Part shown: positions 8,672 to 17,796 of the stretch, piece after piece
Numbering within the stretch: position 1 is the stretch's first letter
Layout: every line of letters starts with the position of its first letter
Source: Vulcanimicrobium alpinum
Lineage (GTDB): Bacteria > Vulcanimicrobiota > Vulcanimicrobiia > Vulcanimicrobiales > Vulcanimicrobiaceae
Assembly: GCF_027923555.1 (NCBI RefSeq)
Contig: NZ_AP025523.1
Coordinates: 620,001 to 684,000 of the forward strand
Direction of reading: 5' to 3'
DNA length: 64,000 bases
Position numbers and translations under genes: made by a program
The notes under the pieces: model-generated
What the model saw: only the letters and a program-made list of their open reading frames with translations
What the model was told of the DNA's origin: nothing
The model's database searches: none

Positions 8672-9976
8672 TTACCGCGCGCGACGCCGCAGCGCCCACC
8701 AGGTGAGTCCGGCTGCGGCGAGCGTCGCCGCGCCGATCGCCGCAGCGCCGGCGACGTGGACCTGCCGAGGAAGGTGAACGCGCCGGCCGCTGAAGAGATC
8801 GCCGGCGGCCGCGGGCCCGTGCGCGTCGAGTTTCGGATGGCGATCGCGGTGCAGGCCGACGGTGAGCTCGTTCCCGACGCGTACGAGCGCATCGACGCGC
8901 TTGGGATCGCGCAGTTCGACGCCGAGCTCGTTGAGCGGCAGCGTCCATGCTGCATCGTCCGCCTGCAGGACCGCCGTGCCGAGCGCGTCGTGACGCCGCA
9001 CGATCGTGCCGCGATGCCGGTCGCCCGGGGCGAGCGCGACCGGGACGCCGTCGCGCAGCAGCGTGATGCATGCGCCCTGTGGTGCGGGATCGGGCGGAAA
9101 ACGGCGCCGCGCGCGCAGGTGCGCCGGCGGCTCCGTGCGTCGCTGCGGCAGCCCGCGCTGCTGCGCCTCGGCGGAGGAGAGGACGCAGCGGCCGAACCGG
9201 TCCAGCGCGACCGTCGTATCGTCGGGGAGGCGCGCGCTGTCGTCGGGCTCGCCGCCGATCACCACCGCGAGCACGTCGCCGTCCGCGGTGTGATAGGCGA
9301 GCGCGGTGGCGCCGTCCTCGAGCGGCAGCGGCGCTCCGGGGTAGATCCCGAAGTTGCCGCGGTGCACCGGGTCTTCCGTGCCGGGATAGCCGAGCAGTTC
9401 GCGGTGGAGCGCCTCGCGGGGACCGCGCGGGATCGCGCGCGGGTCGATGCAGGCCGCCAGCAGCACTCCGATCGCATACGAATTCGAGTCGCGTCCGACG
9501 CGCAGGAACGGAATCTCGATCGCGCGGTAGCGCTGGTCGCCGTCGTACGCCAGATGAACGGAACGCACGAGCGCGCAGAAGGCTGGGCCGTCCATTCCGT
9601 GCGGCGGCGCGATCACTTCGGGCGCAAAATCGATGAGCCGGTCTTCATCGAACGCCTCTTCGGGATACGCGTAGGGGACGAGCGCGCCGGTGCCGTTCGC
9701 GTGCAGCGGCCCGGCCTCCACGATCGACGCGTCGCGGCCGTCAGCGCTCGTCACCACGAGAAAGAGGTGGCCGCCGAAATCTTGCTCCCAGTGCCACCGC
9801 AGCAGGTCGAGCGCGACGAAGACGGCGCGCCGCCCGATCAGCGCGACGGTATTCGGGGGCAGATTCCAGCGGTTGCGAACCACGACGTCGCTGCCGTCGA
9901 GGACCGGGTGATACTGCTGCAGCCGCGTGTCGACCGTCGAGGAGACGAGGTTCGGGATGCGGAGCCGGAATTTCAT
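8672..9976 (-). CDS. Hypothetical protein with C-terminal membrane anchor
   Basis: I do not recognise this 434-residue protein. Its N-terminal two thirds look globular and soluble. A single hydrophobic stretch near the C-terminus (roughly residues 407-428) followed by basic residues suggests a tail anchor with the bulk in the cytoplasm. No signal peptide or catalytic motif is evident. The gene converges with dinB, with 4 bp between the stops, and lies 24 bp downstream of the cyclase/ATPase gene, so the two may be co-transcribed. Confidence 0.6.
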   Translation of the reverse strand: MKFRLRIPNLVSSTVDTRLQQYHPVLDGSDVVVRNRWNLPPNTVALIGRRAVFVALDLLRWHWEQDFGGHLFLVVTSADGRDASIVEAGPLHANGTGALVPYAYPEEAFDEDRLIDFAPEVIAPPHGMDGPAFCALVRSVHLAYDGDQRYRAIEIPFLRVGRDSNSYAIGVLLAACIDPRAIPRGPREALHRELLGYPGTEDPVHRGNFGIYPGAPLPLEDGATALAYHTADGDVLAVVIGGEPDDSARLPDDTTVALDRFGRCVLSSAEAQQRGLPQRRTEPPAHLRARRRFPPDPAPQGACITLLRDGVPVALAPGDRHRGTIVRRHDALGTAVLQADDAAWTLPLNELGVELRDPKRVDALVRVGNELTVGLHRDRHPKLDAHGPAAAGDLFSGRRVHLPRQVHVAGAAAIGAATLAAAGLTWWALRRRAR

Positions 9977-10000
9977 CAGCGCCGCGCGTGGATGCGATCG

Positions 10001-12793
10001 CTAAATCGCGAGCGCCCAGTCCAGCGCACGCGCGATCGGCGTGCTGCGGCCATCGGCGAGCAGCGCATCGAGCTTCTCCGGCGCGAGCCGCGTGCGCAGC
10101 GCGGTGAGCGTCGCTTCGTATTCGTGCTGTTCGGTGAACTCGCGGACGACGTCGAGCGCGGCCAGCCGGCCGTCGACGAAACCCGTGAGCCGCGCCGCGC
10201 GTTCGTCGTCGGGCGACGGGCGCAACGCGGCGATTGCGGCAAGGTGCTGCAGCGCGAACGTCACCGACGCTTGCGCGTCGGCTTCGAGCGCCTCTTTGAG
10301 CGCCGAGTGCGCGTTGGCATGCGCGAGATCGTAGAGTCCGGCCGCGATGAGATAGGCGGCGATGTTCCCGAGCATTGCCGCTGCCATGCGGTCGCGGCCG
10401 AAACCGCGCATCGCCTCGAGCGCCTCCTCGGCGACGATCAGCGCGCGCTCGGGGTCACCGCACGCGAACTCGGCCTCCGCGAGCGCGGCGCCGGTGAGCG
10501 CGACGTTCTCCTCGTCCTGGCTCGTGCGGAAAACGTCGAGCGCACGGGTGAAGAGATCGCGCGCGCCGGAGAGGTCGCCTTCGATGCTGCGCGCGACGGC
10601 GAGATCACGCAGCGTGCCGCCTTGGCGATGCAGCCCGAGATCGACGTACGCCTGCAGCGACGCGTAGAGCAGTTTCTCTCCTTCGGCGACCTGCCCCATG
10701 CGGATCATCGAGCGGCCGGCAAAGCGTTGCGCGTCGGCGATGCCGCGCTTGTCGCCGAGTTCGGTGAAGCGCGCCAGCGCCTCTTGCGCTGACGTCAGCG
10801 CGCCTTTGAACTGGTTGAGCACCGACGCCAAGAGCGCGTCCGCCAGTTTCAGCCGCGCGACGATCTCCGGCGGGGTGAGGTCGTCGACGCGTTCCAGCGC
10901 GACGGTCACCCAGCGCCGCGCTTCCGCGGCCGCGAACGACAGCATGATGCGCCCGAGCGTCGCGGCGAGACGCTGGCCCACCAGCGTGTCGCCGCCGCCG
11001 AGCGACCACGAAAGCGCGCTGCGCACGTTCTCGAGTTCGAAGTCGATCCGTCCGTACCACTCTGGCGTCGGCGTTGCGTCGTACTCGTTCTCGACATCTT
11101 CCGCCCATGCCGCATAGGCGATCGCGTGGCGCTCTGCGACCGCATCGAATTCGCCCTGCTCGACGAGTTTGTCGCGAGCGTATGCGCGCGTCGACTCGAG
11201 CAGACGATAGTGGACCTCGTCGTCGCCGCGCTCCTCCATCGTCATCATCGACTTGTCGACGAGCGCGGTAATCGCGTCGAGCGCGACGTATTCGTCGATC
11301 TCACCGCCGGCGCAGACGGCGGTGGCGTTGCGCAATCCGAAACCGCCGGCGAACACTGCCAGCGAGCGGAAGACGATCTTCTCCGTGTCGGGGAGGCCGT
11401 CGTAGCTCCAATCGATGAGCGCGCGCAGCGTCTGCTGGCGCGGCAGCGCAGTCCGGTCGCCGCTGGTGAGGACGCGGAAGCGCTCGTCGAGTTTCCCCGC
11501 CAGGTCGCGCAGCGACATCACCTTGATGCGCGCCGCGGCGAGCTCGATCGCCAGCGCGATCCCGTCAAGCCGCGTGCAGATCTCGACGACGGTGCCGACG
11601 TTGTCGGCGGTGACGGCGAAGCGGGCGTTCGCGGCGCGCGCCCGTGCGTCGAACAGCGCGACGGCGCCGTACTGCAGCGCGCCCGGCACCGTCAGGAACT
11701 TGGTCATGCGCGGGATGGAGAGCGTCGGCAGCCGGTGGACGATTTCGCCCGGGATGTTGAGCGGCTCGCGGCTCGTCGCGAGGATCACGATCCCCGGACA
11801 CGACCGAAGCAGCGCGGCAGCCGTCTGCGACGCCGCTTCGATGACGTGCTCGCAGTTGTCGAGGATCAGCACCAGCTGCTTGGTGCGCAATTGCGCGATG
11901 ACCGAATCCAGCAGCGGGCGGTTCGCGGACTCTTGGATGCTGAAGATCGCGGCGATCGCCGCGATGACTTGCGCCGGGTCGCTGATCGGCGCGAGGTCGG
12001 CGAACCAGGCGCCGTCGGAGTACTTGTCGAGGAGTTCCGCGCCGACCTGAAGCGAGCAGCGCGTCTTTCCGACGCCTCCGGTCCCGACGAGCGTGACGAG
12101 GTGATTCCCGTTGAGCAGGGCGACGATGTCGACGACGTCCTGCTCGCGACCGACGAGGCTGGTGAGCTGCTTGGGGAAGTTGTTGTTGCGGACGCTCAGC
12201 GAGTTGAGCCGGGGAAATTCGAATCGCATCCCGGGCGCCGTGAGCTGGAAGACGCGCTCCGGCGCGGTGAGATCCTTCAGGCGGTGCTCGCCCATGTCGT
12301 TGAGCGTGACCCCGCCGGGGAGCGCGGCGATCGCCGCCTCCGCCGCGGCGCCCGAGAGCAGCACCTGCTCGCCGTGACCGATCGCCAGCAGCCGCGCCAC
12401 GCGGTTGACGGTAGGCCCGAAGTAGTCGGAGTCGCGTTCGTCGGCCGTCCCGCCATGGATCGCCATCCGGACGCGAACGCCGCCGACTTCGGAGAAGTCT
12501 TCCGCGGCAAGATCCTGCTGTGCGCCGAGCGCCGCTGCGACGGCGTCGGCGGCGCTCCAGAAGACCGCGCAGAACGCGTCACCGATCGTCTTGAAGACGG
12601 TGCCTCCGGCGCGTTCGATCGCGTCGCGCATGAGCACGTCGTGCCGCCGGACCGCGCGCTGCATCGCCTCCGGATCGCGGTCCCAGCGGACCGTGCTCCC
12701 CTCGATATCCGTGAACAGAAAAAATACGAGGCCGGAGGGTAGGGGCCGGTCCAGCGCAGGCCCGTTCGGCGCGAGCTCGCGGGTCGCGTCCAT
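10001..12793 (-). CDS. Class III adenylate/guanylate cyclase-like protein with NB-ARC-type ATPase and TPR-like region
   Basis: A 930-residue signalling protein. An N-terminal class III cyclase domain (about residues 20-190) has both metal aspartates (FTDIEGS, FKTIGDAFCAVF) and the NRVARL arginine. A STAND-type ATPase follows, with Walker A GTGGVGKT and Walker B LVLILDNCEH. The last 400 or so residues are helical, Ala/Leu-rich and TPR-like (MalT/AfsR-like arrangement). There is no transmembrane segment and no LuxR helix-turn-helix. The catalytic residues suggest a functional cyclase, but the ligand sensed by the repeat region is unknown. Confidence 0.88.
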   Translation of the reverse strand: MDATRELAPNGPALDRPLPSGLVFFLFTDIEGSTVRWDRDPEAMQRAVRRHDVLMRDAIERAGGTVFKTIGDAFCAVFWSAADAVAAALGAQQDLAAEDFSEVGGVRVRMAIHGGTADERDSDYFGPTVNRVARLLAIGHGEQVLLSGAAAEAAIAALPGGVTLNDMGEHRLKDLTAPERVFQLTAPGMRFEFPRLNSLSVRNNNFPKQLTSLVGREQDVVDIVALLNGNHLVTLVGTGGVGKTRCSLQVGAELLDKYSDGAWFADLAPISDPAQVIAAIAAIFSIQESANRPLLDSVIAQLRTKQLVLILDNCEHVIEAASQTAAALLRSCPGIVILATSREPLNIPGEIVHRLPTLSIPRMTKFLTVPGALQYGAVALFDARARAANARFAVTADNVGTVVEICTRLDGIALAIELAAARIKVMSLRDLAGKLDERFRVLTSGDRTALPRQQTLRALIDWSYDGLPDTEKIVFRSLAVFAGGFGLRNATAVCAGGEIDEYVALDAITALVDKSMMTMEERGDDEVHYRLLESTRAYARDKLVEQGEFDAVAERHAIAYAAWAEDVENEYDATPTPEWYGRIDFELENVRSALSWSLGGGDTLVGQRLAATLGRIMLSFAAAEARRWVTVALERVDDLTPPEIVARLKLADALLASVLNQFKGALTSAQEALARFTELGDKRGIADAQRFAGRSMIRMGQVAEGEKLLYASLQAYVDLGLHRQGGTLRDLAVARSIEGDLSGARDLFTRALDVFRTSQDEENVALTGAALAEAEFACGDPERALIVAEEALEAMRGFGRDRMAAAMLGNIAAYLIAAGLYDLAHANAHSALKEALEADAQASVTFALQHLAAIAALRPSPDDERAARLTGFVDGRLAALDVVREFTEQHEYEATLTALRTRLAPEKLDALLADGRSTPIARALDWALAI

Positions 12794-12934
12794 ACGTGGT
12801 GATGTTCGCGACGGACCCTGCGTCTCCGCTAGGGACTAAAGACCACCGTGAGGCTGCGCTATGACCCCTAGGAAAGCATCCGATTCGACCGTACAGTGAC
12901 CGGGGGCATCTTCTGCTTACGAGAGGGCACCGTT

Positions 12935-14377
12935 ATGGGTATTCTGCCGACGCGCCGGTTCACGGGCGCGGCGCTTCTGTGTTTCGCGCTTTCCGCTTGT
13001 GGCGGAGGCAGCACGCTGAAAGCGAGCGCGCCGCCGGTGCCGGCGCAGCAGCACGCCCGAACGGCGCAGTCGACGTCAGGCTACGACGTCGATCTCGGCG
13101 GCGGGTACAGCGGTCACCTGAGTCTCGGTTTCGGCACGAACAAACTCGGCCTGAACGGCGGCCCGGCGAACACCGGCAACTGCCCCGAGATCCCCGAGAT
13201 CCAACTGGTCAACAACAGCGCGAATAGCTTCGCGGTCGGCCTGTCGACGTTTACGATCACCGTCCCGTGCCTGGTCCCGGCGACCGCGGCCTTGGAGGCG
13301 ACGTTCTTCGTCCTCCAACCGATCCCGAACAATGTCGTTGCGGGGCAGAAGTTGGCGATGTCCAGCAACGTCCAGCCGAATTCTCCGGTCGCCGGCAGCA
13401 CCACGATCACCTTCACCCCTTCGGCAGGTCAAACGACGTTCAGCGTCCCCGCAAAGTCCGTCAGCGGGATCGTGGCGCTGCAGGTGTCGTCGGATCCCCG
13501 CATCGCCGCGCAGCAAGTCGCCCTGCCCGTAGTGAACAACGTCACCACCGACGTCACGTCGTCGCAAGGTCTCGGCAAAGACAAATTGCTCTTCGCGTAC
13601 GCTTCCGGGGCGGGCAACCCGTTCTATCAGGCCGCCTGTTTTCCGGGAGCGCCCCCGTCCACAACGTCTCCCGCCCCCGTACCGGTGGGCAGGCCGAAGT
13701 TCTACTGCAACCTCGATACCGCCGGAACGGTAGCCACGACGTTCACGGGCACACCGAACCAGAACAGCACGCAGAACGTCTCGTTCACGGAGACTCTCCC
13801 GCTGGACGCGAGCGTGCTGGGTCTCGACGGCTCGCCGAAGACCTTCACCTGCCAGACGTCGGTCCTCAATAGCGACTCGACTCAAACCGCCACCTGCGCG
13901 TCCAAGCAGTTCACGATCAATTCCACAGGCAGCACCACGAACTACAGCAACATCATCGCGTCGAACGTGAACGACATCAAAATCTGCACGCCCGCGACTG
14001 CAGGGACGGACTGCAACGCGGGAGCGGCGTCGGCGACGACGATCAAAAAGCCCAACGGCGATTTCCAAGTCCTGGTCGCCGACGATCCGACCTATCATCC
14101 CGCATCTGGACAGTGGACCGGCCTGCTCACCGCAACGATCGCCGGAGACGGATGCGTGTTCAGCACGAGTGCAACCCTGCCGGTTCCGACTTCGTATAGC
14201 GCTGCTTCGCTGAGTAACGGGGCTTTCGCGGGAACGGGTCCGAACGTTGCTTTCGAATTCACTCCGGTGAAGAACTCGGACAGCTGCACGATCTCCGTCA
14301 GCGAGGATCCGGCCTACATTCAAGACGCGACCACGGGCAAAGGGCGAACGGTAGCGCTCACGCCCCCGCTGAAGTAG
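12935..14377 (+). CDS. Putative lipoprotein, paralogue 1 of a tandem pair
   Basis: I used ATG 12935 (480 residues), preceded by a purine-rich GAGAGGG. The N-terminus has a basic start, a hydrophobic core and the lipobox LSAC followed by GGGS, so the protein is probably exported and lipidated. The mature part contains VDLGGGYSGHLSLGFG, a SVLGLDGSPKTF segment, several cysteines in CxxS-type contexts, and a C-terminal CTISVSEDP. These elements recur in the gene at 14589-15962. No known domain is recognised. Ser/Thr/Asn-rich composition and repeated beta-strand patterns suggest an extracellular beta-rich fold. Confidence 0.72.
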   Translation: MGILPTRRFTGAALLCFALSACGGGSTLKASAPPVPAQQHARTAQSTSGYDVDLGGGYSGHLSLGFGTNKLGLNGGPANTGNCPEIPEIQLVNNSANSFAVGLSTFTITVPCLVPATAALEATFFVLQPIPNNVVAGQKLAMSSNVQPNSPVAGSTTITFTPSAGQTTFSVPAKSVSGIVALQVSSDPRIAAQQVALPVVNNVTTDVTSSQGLGKDKLLFAYASGAGNPFYQAACFPGAPPSTTSPAPVPVGRPKFYCNLDTAGTVATTFTGTPNQNSTQNVSFTETLPLDASVLGLDGSPKTFTCQTSVLNSDSTQTATCASKQFTINSTGSTTNYSNIIASNVNDIKICTPATAGTDCNAGAASATTIKKPNGDFQVLVADDPTYHPASGQWTGLLTATIAGDGCVFSTSATLPVPTSYSAASLSNGAFAGTGPNVAFEFTPVKNSDSCTISVSEDPAYIQDATTGKGRTVALTPPLK

Positions 14378-14399
14378 CGGCGTAAAAGAAAGGGCCTTG

Positions 14400-14560
14400 A
14401 CGTTTACGATGGCGCTCCGCCGGACTCCAGCGTGCTGGGTCTGACGGGTCGCCTGTAAACTTCACCGGCGCGACCGCCGGAAGAACGCGGACACGTGCGT
14501 GATCGCGGTGAGGTGAAGATCCGACGTACTCCCGACCGTAACGATCAAGTATTCTACGAA
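14400..14560 (+). pseudogene. Decayed fragment of a third lipoprotein paralogue
   Basis: The gap between the two lipoprotein genes keeps recognisable pieces of a third copy. Around 14421-14480 the DNA encodes SSVLGL and, after a one-base shift, GSPVNFTGATAG, matching SVLGLDGSP in the flanking genes. Around 14490-14530 it encodes TCVIAV and, in a shifted frame, EDPTY, matching CTISVSEDPAY near their C-termini. Frameshifts and large internal losses make it non-coding. Confidence 0.5.
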
Positions 14561-14588
14561 CCGGTACCATCTTTGCGAGGCATTATCG

Positions 14589-15962
14589 ATGACCGTTTTG
14601 CGGGTGTGGCGGATGGCCGCCGCTGTCCTCTTCAGTCTCTCGCTGGCGGCGTGCGGCGGCGGCCAGCCGGGCACGTCGGTGCCCGCGCAGCAACGGTCGC
14701 TGTCGCCGCTGTCGGTCGCGCCCGCGGATATCGACCTCGGCGGCGGATACAGCGGGCACTTTACGCTCGGTCACGTCTTCGCGCACGATATTGATTTCGA
14801 GCCCGGAACGACGGGCGGCGCTCCGTGTCCGTCGGTGCCGGTCATCAACATCGTCAACCACAGCGCCAACGCTTTCGTCGTCGACCTGCAGTCGTTCTCG
14901 ATCACGTTCCCGTGCAGCGTCGACAAGAAGCTCTTCGGCGTGAGTTTCTTCCCGCTGATTCCGCAGCCGGCCATCGTGCGATCGCTCAAGTTGGGCGACG
15001 CGACGGGGGCGGGGAACAGCGTCACCTTCGCGCCGAAGACGACGAGTTTCACCGTCCCGCCGAAATCGACCAGCGGTCTCGCGATTTTGACGGAAACGTC
15101 GACGTCGGAAGTCGGCCTCCCGGTCGCGCCGGGATCGACCTCGGTGTTGACCTCGTCGAACTCGAACGTCCCGACCGATCTGTCGTTCTTCTATCCGTCG
15201 GGAAGCGGCGCGCCGGTTTACGGCTCGAGCTGCTTCAACGCATTCAACGGAAACGTACTGAATCCGGCGCTCCACGGCGTCGTGCTCGCCGGGACTCCCT
15301 CGTTCTTCTGCTCGATCGATCCCGGCAACGGCTCGATCACGTTCGGGAACCTGGTGAAGTTCGAAATCGGCTCGCCGAAGCCCGATGCGAGCGTCCTCGG
15401 ACTCGATGGGAATCCGTTGAATTTCGCCTGCACGGCCTTGGCGCCCGCGGTCTGCAACACGCCGACGTTCACGGTGAGCAGCACGCAGTTCCGCAACGTC
15501 GTCGTCGGCAACGCCGCCGATCTGCGCCTGTGCGTCCCGGTCACCGAGAACCAGGATTGCAACGCATTGACCAATCCCGCGGCGTCTCGGACCACCGTTT
15601 CGGCCGGCAGCGATTTCCAGCTTCTCGTCGCTGACGACCCGACGTACCGGCCGAATTATGGTGTCTGGAGCGGGTATTTCGTGAAGTCGATCTCGGGACC
15701 GTGCAGGTTCAGCACGTCGCCGGACAACAACAACGGGGACGCGCCGCCGGGCTATGACGACAACAACCAGGTCGGGAAAGGGCCGTTCTCGGAGTTCGAC
15801 ATCACCCCGACCGGGACCGGAACGTGCACGATCAAGATGAGCGAAGGCCCCGGGTACATCACCGACTACTCGGATCCGCTCCACCCGAAACCCCGCAGCA
15901 CGTCGCTCGCAATCACGATCTCGGGTTCGATCGGAACCTCGGCTAGCCGCTCGAGCAACTGA
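14589..15962 (+). CDS. Putative lipoprotein, paralogue 2 of a tandem pair
   Basis: A 457-residue protein with a signal peptide ending in lipobox LAACGGG. It shares with the gene 210 bp upstream the mature N-terminus (IDLGGGYSGHFTLG), the central VLGLDGNPLNF segment, the FQLLVADDPTYRP block and the C-terminal CTIKMSEGPGYI. The two therefore arose by duplication and have diverged strongly elsewhere. The function is unknown. Conserved cysteines in the mature part could form disulfides, as expected for an exported protein. Confidence 0.7.
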   Translation: MTVLRVWRMAAAVLFSLSLAACGGGQPGTSVPAQQRSLSPLSVAPADIDLGGGYSGHFTLGHVFAHDIDFEPGTTGGAPCPSVPVINIVNHSANAFVVDLQSFSITFPCSVDKKLFGVSFFPLIPQPAIVRSLKLGDATGAGNSVTFAPKTTSFTVPPKSTSGLAILTETSTSEVGLPVAPGSTSVLTSSNSNVPTDLSFFYPSGSGAPVYGSSCFNAFNGNVLNPALHGVVLAGTPSFFCSIDPGNGSITFGNLVKFEIGSPKPDASVLGLDGNPLNFACTALAPAVCNTPTFTVSSTQFRNVVVGNAADLRLCVPVTENQDCNALTNPAASRTTVSAGSDFQLLVADDPTYRPNYGVWSGYFVKSISGPCRFSTSPDNNNGDAPPGYDDNNQVGKGPFSEFDITPTGTGTCTIKMSEGPGYITDYSDPLHPKPRSTSLAITISGSIGTSASRSSN

Positions 15963-15970
15963 TCCCGACG

Positions 15971-16936
15971 TCAGATGTGGTCGGTGCTCCACACCGGATC
16001 GGCGTCGACCGGTGCGGGGCGGCCGCCGCACGCGTTCCAGGCGGCGCGAAACGCGGGGCTGAGCGGGATCAGCATTGCGGTCGCGTCGCTGCGCGCGCGC
16101 ACCGCGCCGCGCGGCAGGGCGCCGCGCGCGACCGCGGGCGGAAGCCAACCTTGCACCTTGCGCAGATCGCCCGCCGCCGCGCGCAGCAGCGGCGCGATCA
16201 GCCAGGCGTCGTCGTTGCGCGCGAACGCGAACTCGTCGAGGACGAAGGCGTCGGCGGCGGGGACGCGCCGGCCGGTGACGTACGCGCACAGCAGACGGCC
16301 GCGCCGCACGCCCAGGTGCACGGGGTCGCCCGCGTGCTCGCGCGAACGCGCGCGCAGGCGCTGCCAGCCCCAATCCAGCGGCGTGCGCGCGAACGCGAAC
16401 GGTCGCCGACGGTCGAGCGCGTCGAAGACGCGCCGCACGGCGCCCGCGTCGTCGTCGTCGAGCGCCGCGACCTCGATGCGGTCGTTCGGCAGCGCGTCTG
16501 CGCGCAACGTGAACGTGCGCGACGGGAGGCGGACGAACCCGAGCCCGGCATAGAACGCGGGCCGGATATCGCTGAAGAGGTAGGCGACGTCGGTCCCGGC
16601 GGCGCGCTCCGCGTCGAGAAACGCGCCGAGCATCGCGGTGGCGTACCCGCGCCCGCGCAGCGCCTCCGGCGTGAACACGGCGCCGATCCCGGCCGCTTCG
16701 TAACTTCGCTCGCCGCAACGCAGCACGCGCGCGTACCGCTTGCACGACGCGACGAGCGCGCCGTCGACGCGCAGACCGACGGTGCGGAAACGGCGCCGGC
16801 CCCACGGTGACGCCGCAGCGGCGCGAAACTCCGCAACGTACTCGTCGAACGTGCGCGCGCCGGCCCACATTGTGCGCGACTGCGGAAGCACGTCCCGCAC
16901 GTACTCGTCGGGCGCGATCGGTGCGAGCGCGATCAT
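15971..16936 (-). CDS. GNAT family N-acetyltransferase (Eis-like)
   Basis: A 321-residue protein starting at 16936. The acetyl-CoA-binding motif RGRGYATAML lies near residue 95, and LFSDIRPAFYAGLGF matches GNAT motif B. A second, longer C-terminal region gives the two-domain size of Eis-like acetyltransferases. The acceptor is unknown. The start overlaps the stop of the upstream CysQ-like gene (ATGA), so the two are translationally coupled. The open frame continues upstream to 18598 without its own signals, and that extension is not part of the gene. Confidence 0.78.
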   Translation of the reverse strand: MIALAPIAPDEYVRDVLPQSRTMWAGARTFDEYVAEFRAAAASPWGRRRFRTVGLRVDGALVASCKRYARVLRCGERSYEAAGIGAVFTPEALRGRGYATAMLGAFLDAERAAGTDVAYLFSDIRPAFYAGLGFVRLPSRTFTLRADALPNDRIEVAALDDDDAGAVRRVFDALDRRRPFAFARTPLDWGWQRLRARSREHAGDPVHLGVRRGRLLCAYVTGRRVPAADAFVLDEFAFARNDDAWLIAPLLRAAAGDLRKVQGWLPPAVARGALPRGAVRARSDATAMLIPLSPAFRAAWNACGGRPAPVDADPVWSTDHI

Positions 16937-17745
16937 CGCAATTCGGCGCCGACGGCCTCCGCGGCGCGTTCCCACGTCGAGCGCGGCAGCGCACTGCACA
17001 CGAACGGCGGGTTGCGCACGTCGCTGCCTGCATAGCGCAGCGGCGCGTTGTCGAGCGCGACGACCGTCGCACCGCTCTCGGCGACGACCGCGTGCGCTGC
17101 CGCCGTGTCCCACCAGCAGGTCGGGCCCAGGCGCGGATAGAGCAGCGCCGTTCCGTCGGCGACGGCGCAGAGTTTGAGCGCGCTGCCCATCGCGACGGTG
17201 CGGTGCGGCGGGAGCGCGGCGAGAAACCGGTCGAGCAGCGGACCGGGATGCGAGCGGCTCGCGACGACGACGAGTTCCCCGCCGGCGCGCGCACGGATCG
17301 GCTGCGACGTGCCGGCGGCGATCCGCTGCGCGCCCAGGCCGCGCGCCGCCGCGTAGGTCGTCTCGAGGGCAGGTGCGTGCACGACGCCCAGCACCGCTTC
17401 GCCGTCCTCGACGAGCGCGATGTTGACGGTGTACTCGCCGTTTCCGGCGATGAACTCGCGCGTTCCGTCGAGCGGATCGACGAGCCAGAAACGCGACGGC
17501 GCGCCGCCGTGCGCGTCGCAGCGGCCCTCTTCGGAGATGATCGGCGTCTGCGGATCGCGCGCCGCGAGCGCTCGCGCGATCAGCGACTCCGCGACGAGAT
17601 CCGCTTGCGTGAGCATCGATTCGTCGTGCTTCCGCCGCACGTCGCCGGCACCGTCGCGTTCGATTCGCAGGATCGCGTCGCCCGCGTTGCGGGCGATCGT
17701 GACGACGTCGGTGAGCAGCGCGGCGGCGCCGGCTCGGAGCAGCAT
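16933..17745 (-). CDS. Inositol monophosphatase-family phosphatase, CysQ-like
   Basis: A 270-residue Mg2+/Li+-sensitive phosphatase of the IMP superfamily. The metal motifs ISEEG, WLVDPLDGTREFI (about residues 88-100) and WWDTAAAHAV are in the expected order. The phrase DGTREFIAGNGEYTVNIAL is closest to CysQ, the 3'(2'),5'-bisphosphate nucleotidase that recycles PAP from sulfate assimilation. Inositol or histidinol phosphate are alternative substrates. It overlaps the GNAT gene. Confidence 0.83.
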   Translation of the reverse strand: MLLRAGAAALLTDVVTIARNAGDAILRIERDGAGDVRRKHDESMLTQADLVAESLIARALAARDPQTPIISEEGRCDAHGGAPSRFWLVDPLDGTREFIAGNGEYTVNIALVEDGEAVLGVVHAPALETTYAAARGLGAQRIAAGTSQPIRARAGGELVVVASRSHPGPLLDRFLAALPPHRTVAMGSALKLCAVADGTALLYPRLGPTCWWDTAAAHAVVAESGATVVALDNAPLRYAGSDVRNPPFVCSALPRSTWERAAEAVGAELR

Positions 17746-17796
17746 CGGTGCACGGTCCGACGGCGAGCGGCGATCCCCTGCGCGCGAGGCGCGACG

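Noticed and set aside
8144-10792. Very long plus-strand open frame (882 codons)
   Set aside because: It covers the end of dinB and the antisense of two well-supported minus-strand genes. Its Arg/Ala-rich composition is what GC-rich shadow frames give.
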